This document shows, one piece after another, positions 7,445 to 15,708 of a stretch of 61,980 bases of DNA (its first letter is position 1; each line of letters starts with the position of its first letter). Below the pieces are notes generated by a model. It was given only the letters and a program-made list of their open reading frames with translations, ran no database searches and had not been told where the DNA came from. The stretch covers positions 1 to 61,980 of the forward strand of contig JBFHQE010000014.1 in NCBI GenBank assembly GCA_041592335.1, given 5' to 3'. The stretch comes from JBFHQE01 sp041592335 (lineage in GTDB: Bacteria > Pseudomonadota > Gammaproteobacteria > Thiohalobacterales > Thiohalobacteraceae). Made by a program: the position numbers and the translations under genes.

Positions 7445-7825
7445 TTAATCCGCCAATGCCGCTTTTACATTCGCTTCCAGCTCGGCCTCATCAATCGGAT
7501 GCGCCATCTTTCGGAATGGCCTGAAGCGTGTTTCCAGCTTTGCCAGCTGCGGCTCATCTTCCCGATCATAAAACACGATCACCCGCGAATGGGGCACGTA
7601 CTGCACCAGTGACTGCAGGGTTTCGAGACTACTGGTGCGATCGCGAAAATCAGACTGATAATTAAACTCCGCGACGATCACCTTGGGCTCGTGTTTCTTG
7701 ATGGTTGAACGTGCCTTGCGCATGGAGTTTTCCATCAGCACCTCGCAACCGAGACGCTGATAGACAGGACGATAATCCGGATAACCGCCGTATTCGACGA
7801 TCCAGAGCAGTTTGGAATTAGACAT
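7445..7825 (-). CDS. Hypothetical protein with degenerate receiver-like fold
   Basis: The 126-residue protein alternates hydrophobic strands and helices (KLLWIVEYGG, KVIVAEFNYQ, SRVIVFYDRED, RKMAHPIDEAELEANVKAAL), the order expected of a CheY-like alpha/beta fold. The phosphoacceptor position, after KVIVAEF, has no obvious aspartate. It could be a pseudo-receiver, but this is only a fold impression. It is transcribed convergently to the sodium channel gene with a REPIN between. No operon partner is close; the next minus-strand gene stops 48 bases upstream of its start. Function unknown. Confidence 0.65.
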   Translation of the reverse strand: MSNSKLLWIVEYGGYPDYRPVYQRLGCEVLMENSMRKARSTIKKHEPKVIVAEFNYQSDFRDRTSSLETLQSLVQYVPHSRVIVFYDREDEPQLAKLETRFRPFRKMAHPIDEAELEANVKAALAD

Positions 7826-7873
7826 AAATCAAGCCGACAAGTAGCAATTTCGTCATTGTACCTGACTAACTTA

Positions 7874-8665
7874 CTATTTCACCCAGCCAATCTCCTGCGC
7901 GGTCTTCTCGCCCACCAGCGTCAGCTGCAAGGTACCCGGCATCCTGGCCCTGCTATCCGAAAGTGGAATCCGCCCTCCCATCACCTCGGCAAATCGCTGC
8001 GGATGCAGCGGCGAACGACCGGGTTCGGCATAGCCTTCCGGGTAAACCGGCAATGTTGTCTCCATGTCGTATTTATCGGTAGCACCCAGGGTATGTAACA
8101 ACTCATGCGCCATCACCACCTGATTCTGCCCCTGATACTCTTTTGATGCGAAGGCGTTCACCACCCCCAGCAGGCCTTTCTGCAAGCCCAGAGAATGCGG
8201 CAGACTCTCAACCGTCTTCGGGTCGTAATATTTCACAAACAGTTTGATATTGGCCGGTGGGCCGCCGTATTCCCTTTGCATCGACCAGGCCCAGTAACGC
8301 ATCTGCAAACTCCACAGCGCCACCTTCAGGCCATTACCCTCGGTCGGCGGAGCCGGGGGAGACTCGTTCAACCTGGGGGCAAGGCGCACGACAACAGGCT
8401 GATCATGGTTTAGGTCAAAGCGCTCGCCCTCTTCGACAAAAAACTCTTCCACTGGCTGAAAGGTTCTGTCGCTCAGCTGACTGATATAACGATCCGCAGC
8501 TCTGCTGCCATCCGCGTTGATCGGGTAGACGGACACCCACAGCGCATCGTCCCAATCCGTGGTCCTCATTTTGGAGAGATAGGTTTCACCAGCGACCGCG
8601 GCCAGCACCACCAGCAGAATCACAATACGAATTGTGCGAAAAAAACCACCCTGTTTTCTGGCCAT
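7874..8665 (-). CDS. Membrane-anchored putative zinc metalloprotease (zincin-like)
   Basis: The 263-residue protein begins with a positively charged N-terminus and one hydrophobic segment (residues 11-27), a signal anchor placing the rest in the periplasm. Residues 187-197 are HELLHTLGATD, an HExxHxxGxxD motif: two histidines and the glutamate of a zincin, with aspartate as possible third ligand as in some metzincins. A methionine-containing stretch (AEVMGGRIP) follows. Proteolysis is an inference; no described bacterial family with this full layout comes to mind. GGAG lies nine bases before the ATG. Neighbours give no functional clue. Confidence 0.7.
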   Translation of the reverse strand: MARKQGGFFRTIRIVILLVVLAAVAGETYLSKMRTTDWDDALWVSVYPINADGSRAADRYISQLSDRTFQPVEEFFVEEGERFDLNHDQPVVVRLAPRLNESPPAPPTEGNGLKVALWSLQMRYWAWSMQREYGGPPANIKLFVKYYDPKTVESLPHSLGLQKGLLGVVNAFASKEYQGQNQVVMAHELLHTLGATDKYDMETTLPVYPEGYAEPGRSPLHPQRFAEVMGGRIPLSDSRARMPGTLQLTLVGEKTAQEIGWVK

Positions 8666-8795
8666 GCCCTATAACTCCGCGATCTTGTGCGATTCCCCTG
8701 TAAATCGGCCGGGTGCACGGGATTTGAAGGTCTGGGATAATCCCATGGTAAATCATGAAAATTCAAAAATTGCTAATATCTGGAAATAGAAGCCC

Positions 8796-9107
8796 ATGTC
8801 AGCTGATTACACCCGAGCAGGTTCACTGAACACCATCAAACCCGGCCAACTGGTACGCGCCGACATCCCCGGTCAGCAAATCCTGCTGGCGAATGTCGAT
8901 GGCGAAATCTACGCCATTGCGGAAATGTGTACCCATGAGGATTTCTCGTTATTCCTGGGCGCGCTGGATGGCGAACATGTTTCCTGCTCGCTGCATGGCA
9001 GCCGCTTTAGCGTAAAGACCGGAGAGCCACAGGAAGAGCCGGCCTGTGTGCCGTTGAAGACCTATCCTGTCAAAATTGAAGGCAATGATATTTTTATCGC
9101 CGTTTAA
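8796..9107 (+). CDS. Rieske-type [2Fe-2S] ferredoxin
   Basis: The 103-residue protein is one Rieske domain with ligands C45-T-H47 and C64-S-L-H67 (motifs CTHEDFSL and CSLHGSRF). Size and sequence match the small cytoplasmic ferredoxins related to NirD and aromatic dioxygenase ferredoxins. It should pass single electrons, but no oxygenase or reductase partner is adjacent. The upstream gene is divergent and a hairpin repeat lies just downstream, so it is probably monocistronic. The nitrite reductase small-subunit role cannot be supported without a large subunit. Confidence 0.9.
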   Translation: MSADYTRAGSLNTIKPGQLVRADIPGQQILLANVDGEIYAIAEMCTHEDFSLFLGALDGEHVSCSLHGSRFSVKTGEPQEEPACVPLKTYPVKIEGNDIFIAV

Positions 9108-9122
9108 ATGAATTGGCTTCCC

Positions 9123-9196
9123 GGGTTAGGTGAGGGTGTTTTTTTGAGCGACTCAGAGTCTTTTGGAGCGAAGAAAAAACTAACCTCAACTAACCC
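9123..9196 (+). repeat. Core-plus-arm hairpin repeat, copy A
   Basis: The outer arms GGGTTAGGTGAGG (9123-9135) and CCTCAACTAACCC (9184-9196) pair at 12 of 13 positions. An inner GTTTTTT / AAAAAAC stem follows, and the conserved core contains GACTCAGAGTCTTTTGGAG. It lies between the convergent Rieske and DUF3549 genes. Copies B (10261-10336, opposite orientation) and C (24083-24156) share the core while their outer arms differ but still pair. Confidence 0.85.
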
Positions 9197-9204
9197 AGAA
9201 ATAC

Positions 9205-10239
9205 TTAGAAAAGCTGCCCAATCGCCTCAGCCAGTTTTTCCGATCTAGCGGGAGAGCGAAAGCTTTCTATCAACTTCGGCCGCATACCCGGCATAAACAA
9301 CAAATCCGTAATTACAGCCAGAAAGGCATCGCGTCCACCCGGCGTATCCGCGAGACACTCCAGATAATGTAATCGCAATACCTCATCCTCCAGCGCTTCC
9401 CAGCCACGCCCGGCAATCGATGCCAGAATTTCGATATTTTTACCCAACGCACTGCCGAGAACTTTTTGTATTAACTGACTCTGTAAACCTCGAGCCTGGG
9501 CCAGACTCAAAGCACGCAGCAATGCAGCAACCCGGATAGGGTTTAGTGATTGCGACAACAGTTCTTCCTCGATTCGCGCAACCAGCGCCTCGGTCAGCCC
9601 TGTATCAATAACCTCATTTTCCAGGCAATGACAAAGTGGCAGCAAAACTTCATCGGGCAAATACGGCAAAGCGTTGATGATGCGATCACGATTATCCGCC
9701 AGGCGCGCCGTCACATCAGCGAGACCCTGCATACCAAGAAAAGCCCACTGATCCCAGCCAGGTTTACCATCGAGATAATCCCGGGCATGTTGGTAGAACC
9801 GTGAAGGTGGCTGCCCGGCCGCTGCCGACGCCCTGGCATGAAACACCGCCATACGTTCTTCTTTTGGCTTGAAGGCGTAAGGGCTTTCTTCACCCAATGC
9901 CGAGAATCCCGTTTCATCGGCTTTTGCCTGTCTGGCTTCAAGCACCTGCCCCACCAATTGCGCGACAAATTCATCGCGTGCACTCTGCACCAGCAAGCCT
10001 TGCTCATCCAGAGGGAAGCGCAGAAACCATACGACTTGCTGATCTATCTGCTCCGGATCCCAGAACAGAATACCCAGCCAGGCGCTACGCTGTAACGGGT
10101 AAGGATAGGGAACTTCACATTGCTCAAAGCGCTCAAAATCAGCGAGCGGGATTTTAACCACGCGCCGCCCCATATCGAATACGCGAATCCGGGCGCCGGT
10201 CTGTTTCAGAAATGTGGTAAGAGTTAGAGATTGATTCAT
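9205..10239 (-). CDS. DUF3549 family protein
   Basis: The 344-residue protein starts MNQSLTLTTFLKQTGARIRV. The early GARIRVFDMGRRVVKIP and the YPYPLQRSAWLGILFW stretch are characteristic of the gammaproteobacterial DUF3549 family of unknown function. The C-terminal half is helical and repeat-like (LPLCHCLENEVIDTG, IRVAALLRALSLAQA), suggesting a helical-repeat scaffold. An open frame reaches upstream to 10362, but those 41 codons run through hairpin repeat copy B and are not family-like, so ATG 10239 is chosen. Copies A and B in inverted orientation flank the gene. Confidence 0.85.
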   Translation of the reverse strand: MNQSLTLTTFLKQTGARIRVFDMGRRVVKIPLADFERFEQCEVPYPYPLQRSAWLGILFWDPEQIDQQVVWFLRFPLDEQGLLVQSARDEFVAQLVGQVLEARQAKADETGFSALGEESPYAFKPKEERMAVFHARASAAAGQPPSRFYQHARDYLDGKPGWDQWAFLGMQGLADVTARLADNRDRIINALPYLPDEVLLPLCHCLENEVIDTGLTEALVARIEEELLSQSLNPIRVAALLRALSLAQARGLQSQLIQKVLGSALGKNIEILASIAGRGWEALEDEVLRLHYLECLADTPGGRDAFLAVITDLLFMPGMRPKLIESFRSPARSEKLAEAIGQLF

Positions 10240-10260
10240 TTGGGTACCGAAAGACGAAAT

Positions 10261-10336
10261 CTGAGCAACTGAGTTTAGTTTTTTGCTCGCTCCAAAAGAC
10301 TTTGAGTCGCTCGAAAAAACACTCTCAGTTACTCTG
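10261..10336 (-). repeat. Core-plus-arm hairpin repeat, copy B
   Basis: Read on the minus strand, the arms CAGAGTAACTGAG and CTCAGTTGCTCAG pair at 11 of 13 positions, with a T-G wobble at one other. GTTTTTT / AAAAAAC forms the inner stem and the core reads GACTCAAAGTCTTTTGGAG. It lies in the divergent gap between the DUF3549 gene and msrB, inverted with respect to copy A. Confidence 0.85.
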
Positions 10337-10415
10337 TAATTATATCCTGCATTGATTATCACTTTTTAGCTGAATCAAATCATCGCATAATCGACAGATA
10401 TTCGAGGGGATCAAC

Positions 10416-10817
10416 ATGACCGAAAAGATTGAAAAAAGTAATGCCGACTGGCAGTCACAACTCAGCGATGAAGAATACCGTATCACCCGCTGCTGCGGCA
10501 CCGAACCGGCCTTCACCGGCAAATATTATAACCACAAGGGCGACGGCGAATATCGTTGCATCTGCTGCGGCGCGCCATTGTTCGACTCCCGGCAGAAGTA
10601 CGACTCTGGCAGTGGCTGGCCAAGCTACTGGCAACCGGCCGAGGGCGCCGAGATTGCCGAAATTCGCGATACCAGCCATGGCATGATCCGAACTGAAGTA
10701 CGCTGCGCCAAATGCGATGCACATCTTGGGCACGTATTCCCGGACGGGCCAGCGCCCACGGGGTTACGTTATTGCATCAACTCGGCTTCGCTGGAGTTTA
10801 AAGAACGAGATAACTAG
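10416..10817 (+). CDS. msrB: Peptide methionine (R)-S-oxide reductase
   Basis: MsrB reduces methionine-R-sulfoxide in oxidised proteins. The 133-residue protein has the two zinc pairs C48-x2-C51 and C97-x2-C100, the conserved SGSGWPSYW segment and GHVFPDGP, and the catalytic cysteine at residue 120 in RYCINS. Length and order match stand-alone cytoplasmic MsrB. A purine-rich GAGGGG lies about nine bases before the ATG. It is probably monocistronic, bounded by hairpin repeats on both sides. Confidence 0.96.
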   Translation: MTEKIEKSNADWQSQLSDEEYRITRCCGTEPAFTGKYYNHKGDGEYRCICCGAPLFDSRQKYDSGSGWPSYWQPAEGAEIAEIRDTSHGMIRTEVRCAKCDAHLGHVFPDGPAPTGLRYCINSASLEFKERDN

Positions 10818-10825
10818 ATACTGCC

Positions 10826-10892
10826 GTCACCCCGGCGAAGGCCGGGGTCCAGTATTTATATTGTTCTGGATTCCGGCCTTCGCCGGAATGAC
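10826..10892. repeat. CCGGCGAAGGCCGG-type inverted repeat, copy 1
   Basis: A long imperfect inverted repeat: left arm GTCACCCCGGCGAAGGCCGG..., right arm ...GGCCTTCGCCGGAATGAC, with a short AT-rich loop. It sits between convergent msrB and the GlpD-like gene and may end both transcripts. A related full copy is at 23174-23242 and a short one at 20429-20456. Confidence 0.85.
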
Positions 10893-10903
10893 AGATCTTT
10901 CGT

Positions 10904-12061
10904 TTACACAGGCAACAACCGGTCCGTCTTCGTATCTACCACCACCGCTTTCTGCGGCAACACCTTCTTCAATTCATTAATAACCTTCTCTGCCGTCGCC
11001 CGATACGCCGTCAGCTTACCGCCATACAGCGTCAACCAATGACCATCCTGCGCCGTTTGTAATTTGGTGTCACGCGCACGGGAGAAGGGCGATCCATCAC
11101 TTTTCGGCAGCACTCTTAATCCCGCAAAGGCATCCAGCGGCTGCCTATCCTTGTAGGCGGGAAAATAATGCCGTAACGTCTCGCACAGGTAATTCACTTC
11201 ATCATCCGTCGGCGCAACGAGGGCCGGATCGCCCTGATAGACCCGCTCGGTCGTTCCTACTAGCACCTGCTCTTCCCGCCAGGGCATTACAAACACCGCC
11301 CGGCCATCGCGTGGCGCCTCGACGTAATAGACCGCATTCACCTTACCCTCGAAAACCAGGTGCGTCCCCGCCACTAGCTCAACCGGCTGTAATGGCACAG
11401 AGGGTGATACATGTTTTATGACTTCATTTGCCCAGGGGCCTGCCGCATTGACTATTGTCTTTGTATCGACCGACTGCTCACCTTGTGCATCGGTCAATCG
11501 GACTTGCCAATGATCTTTCTGCCATACAGCGCCCACAAAGGTCGCCGGCATCGCGAGTTCAGCACCCAATCGTTGCGCCGCGCAGACCACCGCCCGCGTC
11601 AGTGCAGCATCATCCGTCTGGCCGTCCCGATACTGAAAAACCGCCTGTAAGTAATCAGTCCTTAACCCATCCAGCCGCGGGTACTCAGCACGACCAACCG
11701 AACGAAACCGAACATCATCTGAAAGACCACCTAACAGGGCATATAAGGATAATCCTAAACGTATCTGCCAGGGGCGGCGACGGGTTTGCGGGAAAATGGG
11801 AATGTAGTGCGGTGTCAGCCTAACGAGATCCGGTGCGCGTTCAACTAACAACTGACGCTCGCGCAGACACTCACGCACCAGACCAAATTGCGCGGATTCC
11901 AGGTAACGCAAGCCACCGTGAATCAGTTTGCTGGAACGGGAAGAAGTGCCACTGGCCCAGCCGGATTTTTCAACCAGCAAGGCCTTGTAACCCGCCGCAA
12001 CGGCAGCGTGTGCCACACCCGCTCCCTGAATACCGCCACCTATGACCAGCACATCGAACAT
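10904..12061 (-). CDS. glpD: Glycerol-3-phosphate dehydrogenase-like FAD oxidoreductase (short GlpD)
   Basis: The 385-residue protein begins with a Rossmann FAD motif (VLVIGGGIQGAGVAHAAVA), then the GlpD signatures SSRSSKLIHGGLRYLE and IVNAAGPWANEV. The C-terminal FAD contact is LTLYGGKLTAYR. It should oxidise sn-glycerol-3-phosphate to dihydroxyacetone phosphate and feed electrons to quinone at the membrane face. It is clearly shorter than E. coli GlpD (about 500 residues), lacking most of the C-terminal domain. ATG 12061 is chosen because residues before MFDVLVIGG are not conserved. The upstream GDPD gene stops four bases before it, so the pair would convert glycerophosphodiesters to DHAP. 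Confidence 0.8.
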   Translation of the reverse strand: MFDVLVIGGGIQGAGVAHAAVAAGYKALLVEKSGWASGTSSRSSKLIHGGLRYLESAQFGLVRECLRERQLLVERAPDLVRLTPHYIPIFPQTRRRPWQIRLGLSLYALLGGLSDDVRFRSVGRAEYPRLDGLRTDYLQAVFQYRDGQTDDAALTRAVVCAAQRLGAELAMPATFVGAVWQKDHWQVRLTDAQGEQSVDTKTIVNAAGPWANEVIKHVSPSVPLQPVELVAGTHLVFEGKVNAVYYVEAPRDGRAVFVMPWREEQVLVGTTERVYQGDPALVAPTDDEVNYLCETLRHYFPAYKDRQPLDAFAGLRVLPKSDGSPFSRARDTKLQTAQDGHWLTLYGGKLTAYRATAEKVINELKKVLPQKAVVVDTKTDRLLPV

Positions 12062-12065
12062 CAGG

Positions 12066-12779
12066 CTACCTGAGAAAAGGCGCATAATGAATCAAGGCCT
12101 GCGGATCCATGCTTTCAATAAAGTTTATTCCGCGCGCAACCAGCCGTTCGGCTACCGCTGGATCAGTCACCTCATACACAGCCCATTGCCAGGCCCCATC
12201 CCAAAGTGGTTCTTCGACAGGCAGACGCGTCCAGTTAGTGAACAGATAATCCGGTTGCAGCGTGTCGGCGATGAGTTGGTGCTCCTGATCCCACTTTGCC
12301 GCGACCCAACCAATGGCAGGCGCGCCTTGTGCACGGGCATAGTAGCAGAGCCTGGAGGAATAACTGATCGGGATGACGCGTTTTTTCAACTCAGCCACTT
12401 TTGACCAGACACTGTCAAAGACCTTCTCCAGGCCGAAGGCATCCAGCGATTCGGTTTTAAATTCGAGAAACAGGCGCACATCTGGATTCTGAACCAGAAG
12501 ACTTAACAACTGGTTCAGTGTTGGCGGGTAAACCCCCTCTTCCAGCGCGCTGGACAGCACGACGGCTTCCGGGGAACTGAGCACCTCGACGGATTTACCG
12601 GCAACCCGGATCAGGTTGGTATCGTGGATGATCACGGGCACGCCATCCGCGGTCATCTGCAAATCGCACTCCAGCCACTTCACGCCCAGATCAATGGCCG
12701 CCTGAAACGCCGGCAAGGTATTTTCCGGGTAGGCCGCTGCGTAACCGCGGTGGGCAATCAGTTGAGGCTCTGAATTCAT
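12066..12779 (-). CDS. Glycerophosphodiester phosphodiesterase family protein
   Basis: The 237-residue protein shows the GDPD signature: IAHRGYAAAYPENTLPAF, then ECDLQMTADGVPVIIHD, giving the catalytic histidines and metal-binding Glu/Asp. It hydrolyses glycerophosphodiesters to glycerol-3-phosphate plus alcohol. No signal peptide is seen, so it is probably cytoplasmic, like UgpQ. A GTG at 12806 is in frame; the ATG at 12779 has a weak AGGAT before it and is preferred. It is immediately upstream of the GlpD-like oxidase with almost no gap, consistent with one operon. Confidence 0.9.
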   Translation of the reverse strand: MNSEPQLIAHRGYAAAYPENTLPAFQAAIDLGVKWLECDLQMTADGVPVIIHDTNLIRVAGKSVEVLSSPEAVVLSSALEEGVYPPTLNQLLSLLVQNPDVRLFLEFKTESLDAFGLEKVFDSVWSKVAELKKRVIPISYSSRLCYYARAQGAPAIGWVAAKWDQEHQLIADTLQPDYLFTNWTRLPVEEPLWDGAWQWAVYEVTDPAVAERLVARGINFIESMDPQALIHYAPFLR

Positions 12780-12886
12780 ATCCTGTATATCGGCAGGAGT
12801 GGGCACGGGATAAGTATAGGAAATTTAATCGTCAGCCTGAGGGCCTATCGAGCCTTCAGGGACTGAAACCGCGCACTATTCCCGGA

Positions 12887-13849
12887 TTACTTTACCGGCG
12901 AGACAAAACCATCGGGCTTGACGGCCAAAACGGAACACTGCAACTGCTCAAGAACATTTTCCGCGGTATTGCCGATAAACCATCCCGCGATACCTGTCCT
13001 GGCCACAGTCCCCATCACCACCAGGTCTGCCTGCAACTGCCTGGCCATTTCGGGAATGACCGTGGAGGCAGCTCCGCGACGCAAATGAAAATGGGGAGAA
13101 AGGTGTTCGAAGGCCTTCTCTCCAATCCGTGTCCTCAATTGGTCGCGAAGACGATTCAAGGCACCTTCGTGACGTGCATTTTCACCTCTAACATACTTCG
13201 CACTGACTGCGTCGGGGTTATCAGCCCATGAGAGAAACAGTATCTCGTTAGGCGCATCCCAGACATGGATAAAATGCAATTCCGCAAAATCTGATAGCGC
13301 AAGCGAACTGGCCAGCTGGAGAATATGTTGGTTGAGCTGCTGATCGACACCCTCGTGGATGTCATCAAGGTCAAAATCTACCGCCGCGAGAATACGCGCA
13401 TATTTCGGCTTTTCATCAGGCCCCATCAACCAAACCGGGCTCGGACACATGCGCAGCAACTGCATGTCGTCACTGCCAAACAAACGCTCTATGAAATCGG
13501 GGTTTGCGGCGGGCTTGATCACCAGGTCGTAATGCTTGCGCAATACAGCGCGAATGACTTCCAGGTGCATTTTACCGGCTAAAACCTCAATCTGGATATC
13601 GCGATGCTCCCGGTAAGGCGCGACAAGGGACTCCAGCCTGGCACGACGCTGACTTACCAATGCTGACTGTACTTCCGTGGAGATAGGTCCGCCGGGCTGC
13701 ATGCCAATCCCTGCCGAGATGACTGGAACCATATCGATGACCGTCAGGTCTGCCTGGTTGTTATCCGCGAGAGACACCGCCCTCGCCATTGCCGGCGCTT
13801 CATCGGCGGATGCTTCGGAAACGTAAAGAATATGTTTGAACTGCGTCAT
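12887..13849 (-). CDS. Tandem universal stress protein (UspE-like)
   Basis: The 320-residue protein contains two Usp domains (about residues 1-145 and 150-315). The second ends with the nucleotide-loop motif VVMGTVARTGIAGWFIGNTA and the strand CSVLAVKP, typical of ATP-binding Usp proteins and close to UspE. The first domain is more degenerate. Usp proteins act in the cytoplasm in stress survival, without a defined reaction. It is 63 bases downstream of the KefB-type antiporter on the same strand, a pairing that could reflect co-regulation. Confidence 0.9.
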   Translation of the reverse strand: MTQFKHILYVSEASADEAPAMARAVSLADNNQADLTVIDMVPVISAGIGMQPGGPISTEVQSALVSQRRARLESLVAPYREHRDIQIEVLAGKMHLEVIRAVLRKHYDLVIKPAANPDFIERLFGSDDMQLLRMCPSPVWLMGPDEKPKYARILAAVDFDLDDIHEGVDQQLNQHILQLASSLALSDFAELHFIHVWDAPNEILFLSWADNPDAVSAKYVRGENARHEGALNRLRDQLRTRIGEKAFEHLSPHFHLRRGAASTVIPEMARQLQADLVVMGTVARTGIAGWFIGNTAENVLEQLQCSVLAVKPDGFVSPVK

Positions 13850-13912
13850 CTACCCTATCTCCAAATCATCTCAAATTAAGTGCAAACGCCTGTGACAGTG
13901 TAGCCAGGTATT

Positions 13913-15607
13913 TCACTTTTCTTCCCGCACGGGCTTATAGTCCCAATCCCTCACGCCCTGAACAACCTGCTGGATATTTTCAGCAGGCACCTGAAGCATT
14001 TCCAGAGCTGTCGCGCCGAGACGAAGGCTCGCCTCAATGGTTTCCGGATAGGCATGAACCGCTCCGGCACCCAGTAGAAGTGTACTTGTTTCGAGGTCAC
14101 GCGCCCGCGCAATCACCGGCACCTGCGGGCAGCTTCCGCGCAGACAGGTAATTGCACGTAATGCCATGGTGGAACTATCAACTGTAATCACGACCAGTGA
14201 AGCACGTTCCACGTGGATGGTTGATAACAGCTCGGGATCGGAGATATCGCCGTAATACACGGCGTGACCATCCGCTCTTCCCTGCGCCACCCGCTTGGGG
14301 TCGGTATCAAAGGCCACAAACGGAACACCACTGGAATGTAACAACACAGCGACAGCATGACCGACCCTGCCGTAGCCACCGATCACAACCTCTTTACCTG
14401 GTGTTTCCGGCAACTCGGGGCTCGATGAATGCTCAACATCCGGCGTTTTCACCAACCATGATGCAATCGGATTATTGAAACGAATTAATACCGCGCCCGC
14501 AATCATCGCAAGCAACACCGATGTGATTGCAATCTGGCCCAATCGCGCATCAATGACGCTGGAATCCAGCGCGATGGCCGTTAGAGCCAGGCCGAATTCA
14601 CCTCCCACGCTCAGCATCAGGCCAGTGCGCCAGGCGACATGGAGATCCACGCCGATCCTGCGCACCAGGACAGCCACGATCAGCAACTTGCTCGCCAGGA
14701 TAAGCAATGCGCCAAGCACGGCCCAATACCATATGGGCGGTATCGCCGTCGGATCGAAGCGCATACCGATACCCACAAAGAACATTCCGAGCAGCACATC
14801 GCGAAATGGGCGCACACTTGATTCCACCTGGTGACGGAACTCGGTTTCACCCAGCATCATGCCCGCGAGAAATCCCCCGAATGCCAGGGATAATCCCAGG
14901 CTGTTTGTGGTCCATGCGGCAAGCAATGCCACCAACAACACAGCCAGCGTGAACATTTCGAGTGAACTGCGCTCGGAAACCAGATGGAATAACGGACGCA
15001 GCAGCCAGCGTCCCGCCAGAAATACCAGAGCGAGGGCGAAAACGGCTTTGGCCAGCGCCCATCCCAGCGAACCTGCCAACACCTCGATGGCGACCGACGA
15101 ACCCAGTACGGGGATGATTACCAGGAATGGAACTGCCGTGACATCCTGAAAAACTGACATCGCAAGCCCAAGCCGGCCATGCTGGGTATTTTCCTCACCC
15201 TGCTCCTTCAACAGGCTGGCAATAATCGTGGTCGATGACTGCGCGAACACGGCACCAAACACAAACGCAACCGCGCCAGGCACCCCGCTAAACCACAAAA
15301 CGAGACTCACCAGCAGGGTGGTGAAAGCAACTTGCCCGGTTCCCAATCCAAGAACCTGGTGACGCAATGCGTGTATCTGCGGCAGGGAAAAATTAAGCCC
15401 GATGGTAAACAGGAGGAAGACTACGCCAAACTCGGCGATTGTATCGAACTCAGGTACGGAAAGCGTCGGACCCAGCGTGTAAGGACCGAGGATAACACCC
15501 ACCAACAGGTATCCCAGGCTGGTCGGAATATGGAAGCGCTGAAATGTGACGACAACCGTTATCGCCACGGCCAGCAGCAAGAGTATTTGCGCCAAGTGTT
15601 CCATCAT
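13913..15607 (-). CDS. KefB/CPA2-type cation:proton antiporter with TrkA-N domain
   Basis: The 564-residue protein has about twelve hydrophobic segments forming the Na+/H+ exchanger domain (residues about 8-380; GVVFLLFTIGLNFSLPQ and VFAQSSTTIIASLLKEQGE are typical). A cytoplasmic nucleotide-binding TrkA-N domain follows (VVIGGYGRVGHAVAVL, about residues 400-530). It should exchange potassium or sodium for protons at the inner membrane, gated by NAD(H) or similar. Kef proteins are gated by glutathione adducts, but I cannot show that the glutathione site is present. Two consecutive ATGs make the start uncertain by one codon. The Usp gene follows. Confidence 0.9.
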   Translation of the reverse strand: MMEHLAQILLLLAVAITVVVTFQRFHIPTSLGYLLVGVILGPYTLGPTLSVPEFDTIAEFGVVFLLFTIGLNFSLPQIHALRHQVLGLGTGQVAFTTLLVSLVLWFSGVPGAVAFVFGAVFAQSSTTIIASLLKEQGEENTQHGRLGLAMSVFQDVTAVPFLVIIPVLGSSVAIEVLAGSLGWALAKAVFALALVFLAGRWLLRPLFHLVSERSSLEMFTLAVLLVALLAAWTTNSLGLSLAFGGFLAGMMLGETEFRHQVESSVRPFRDVLLGMFFVGIGMRFDPTAIPPIWYWAVLGALLILASKLLIVAVLVRRIGVDLHVAWRTGLMLSVGGEFGLALTAIALDSSVIDARLGQIAITSVLLAMIAGAVLIRFNNPIASWLVKTPDVEHSSSPELPETPGKEVVIGGYGRVGHAVAVLLHSSGVPFVAFDTDPKRVAQGRADGHAVYYGDISDPELLSTIHVERASLVVITVDSSTMALRAITCLRGSCPQVPVIARARDLETSTLLLGAGAVHAYPETIEASLRLGATALEMLQVPAENIQQVVQGVRDWDYKPVREEK

Positions 15608-15708
15608 ATTTTTTAGCGTTGTTAAAACCTAACAATTGAATCAACACGATTGATACTACTTCCCGATCCGAGCATTGTCACTGCCCGGTCGATTTCAGAT
15701 ATAACCCA

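Noticed and set aside
10240..10362. N-terminal extension of the DUF3549 reading frame
   Set aside because: It runs through hairpin repeat copy B and lacks family-like sequence; ATG 10239 gives the normal start.
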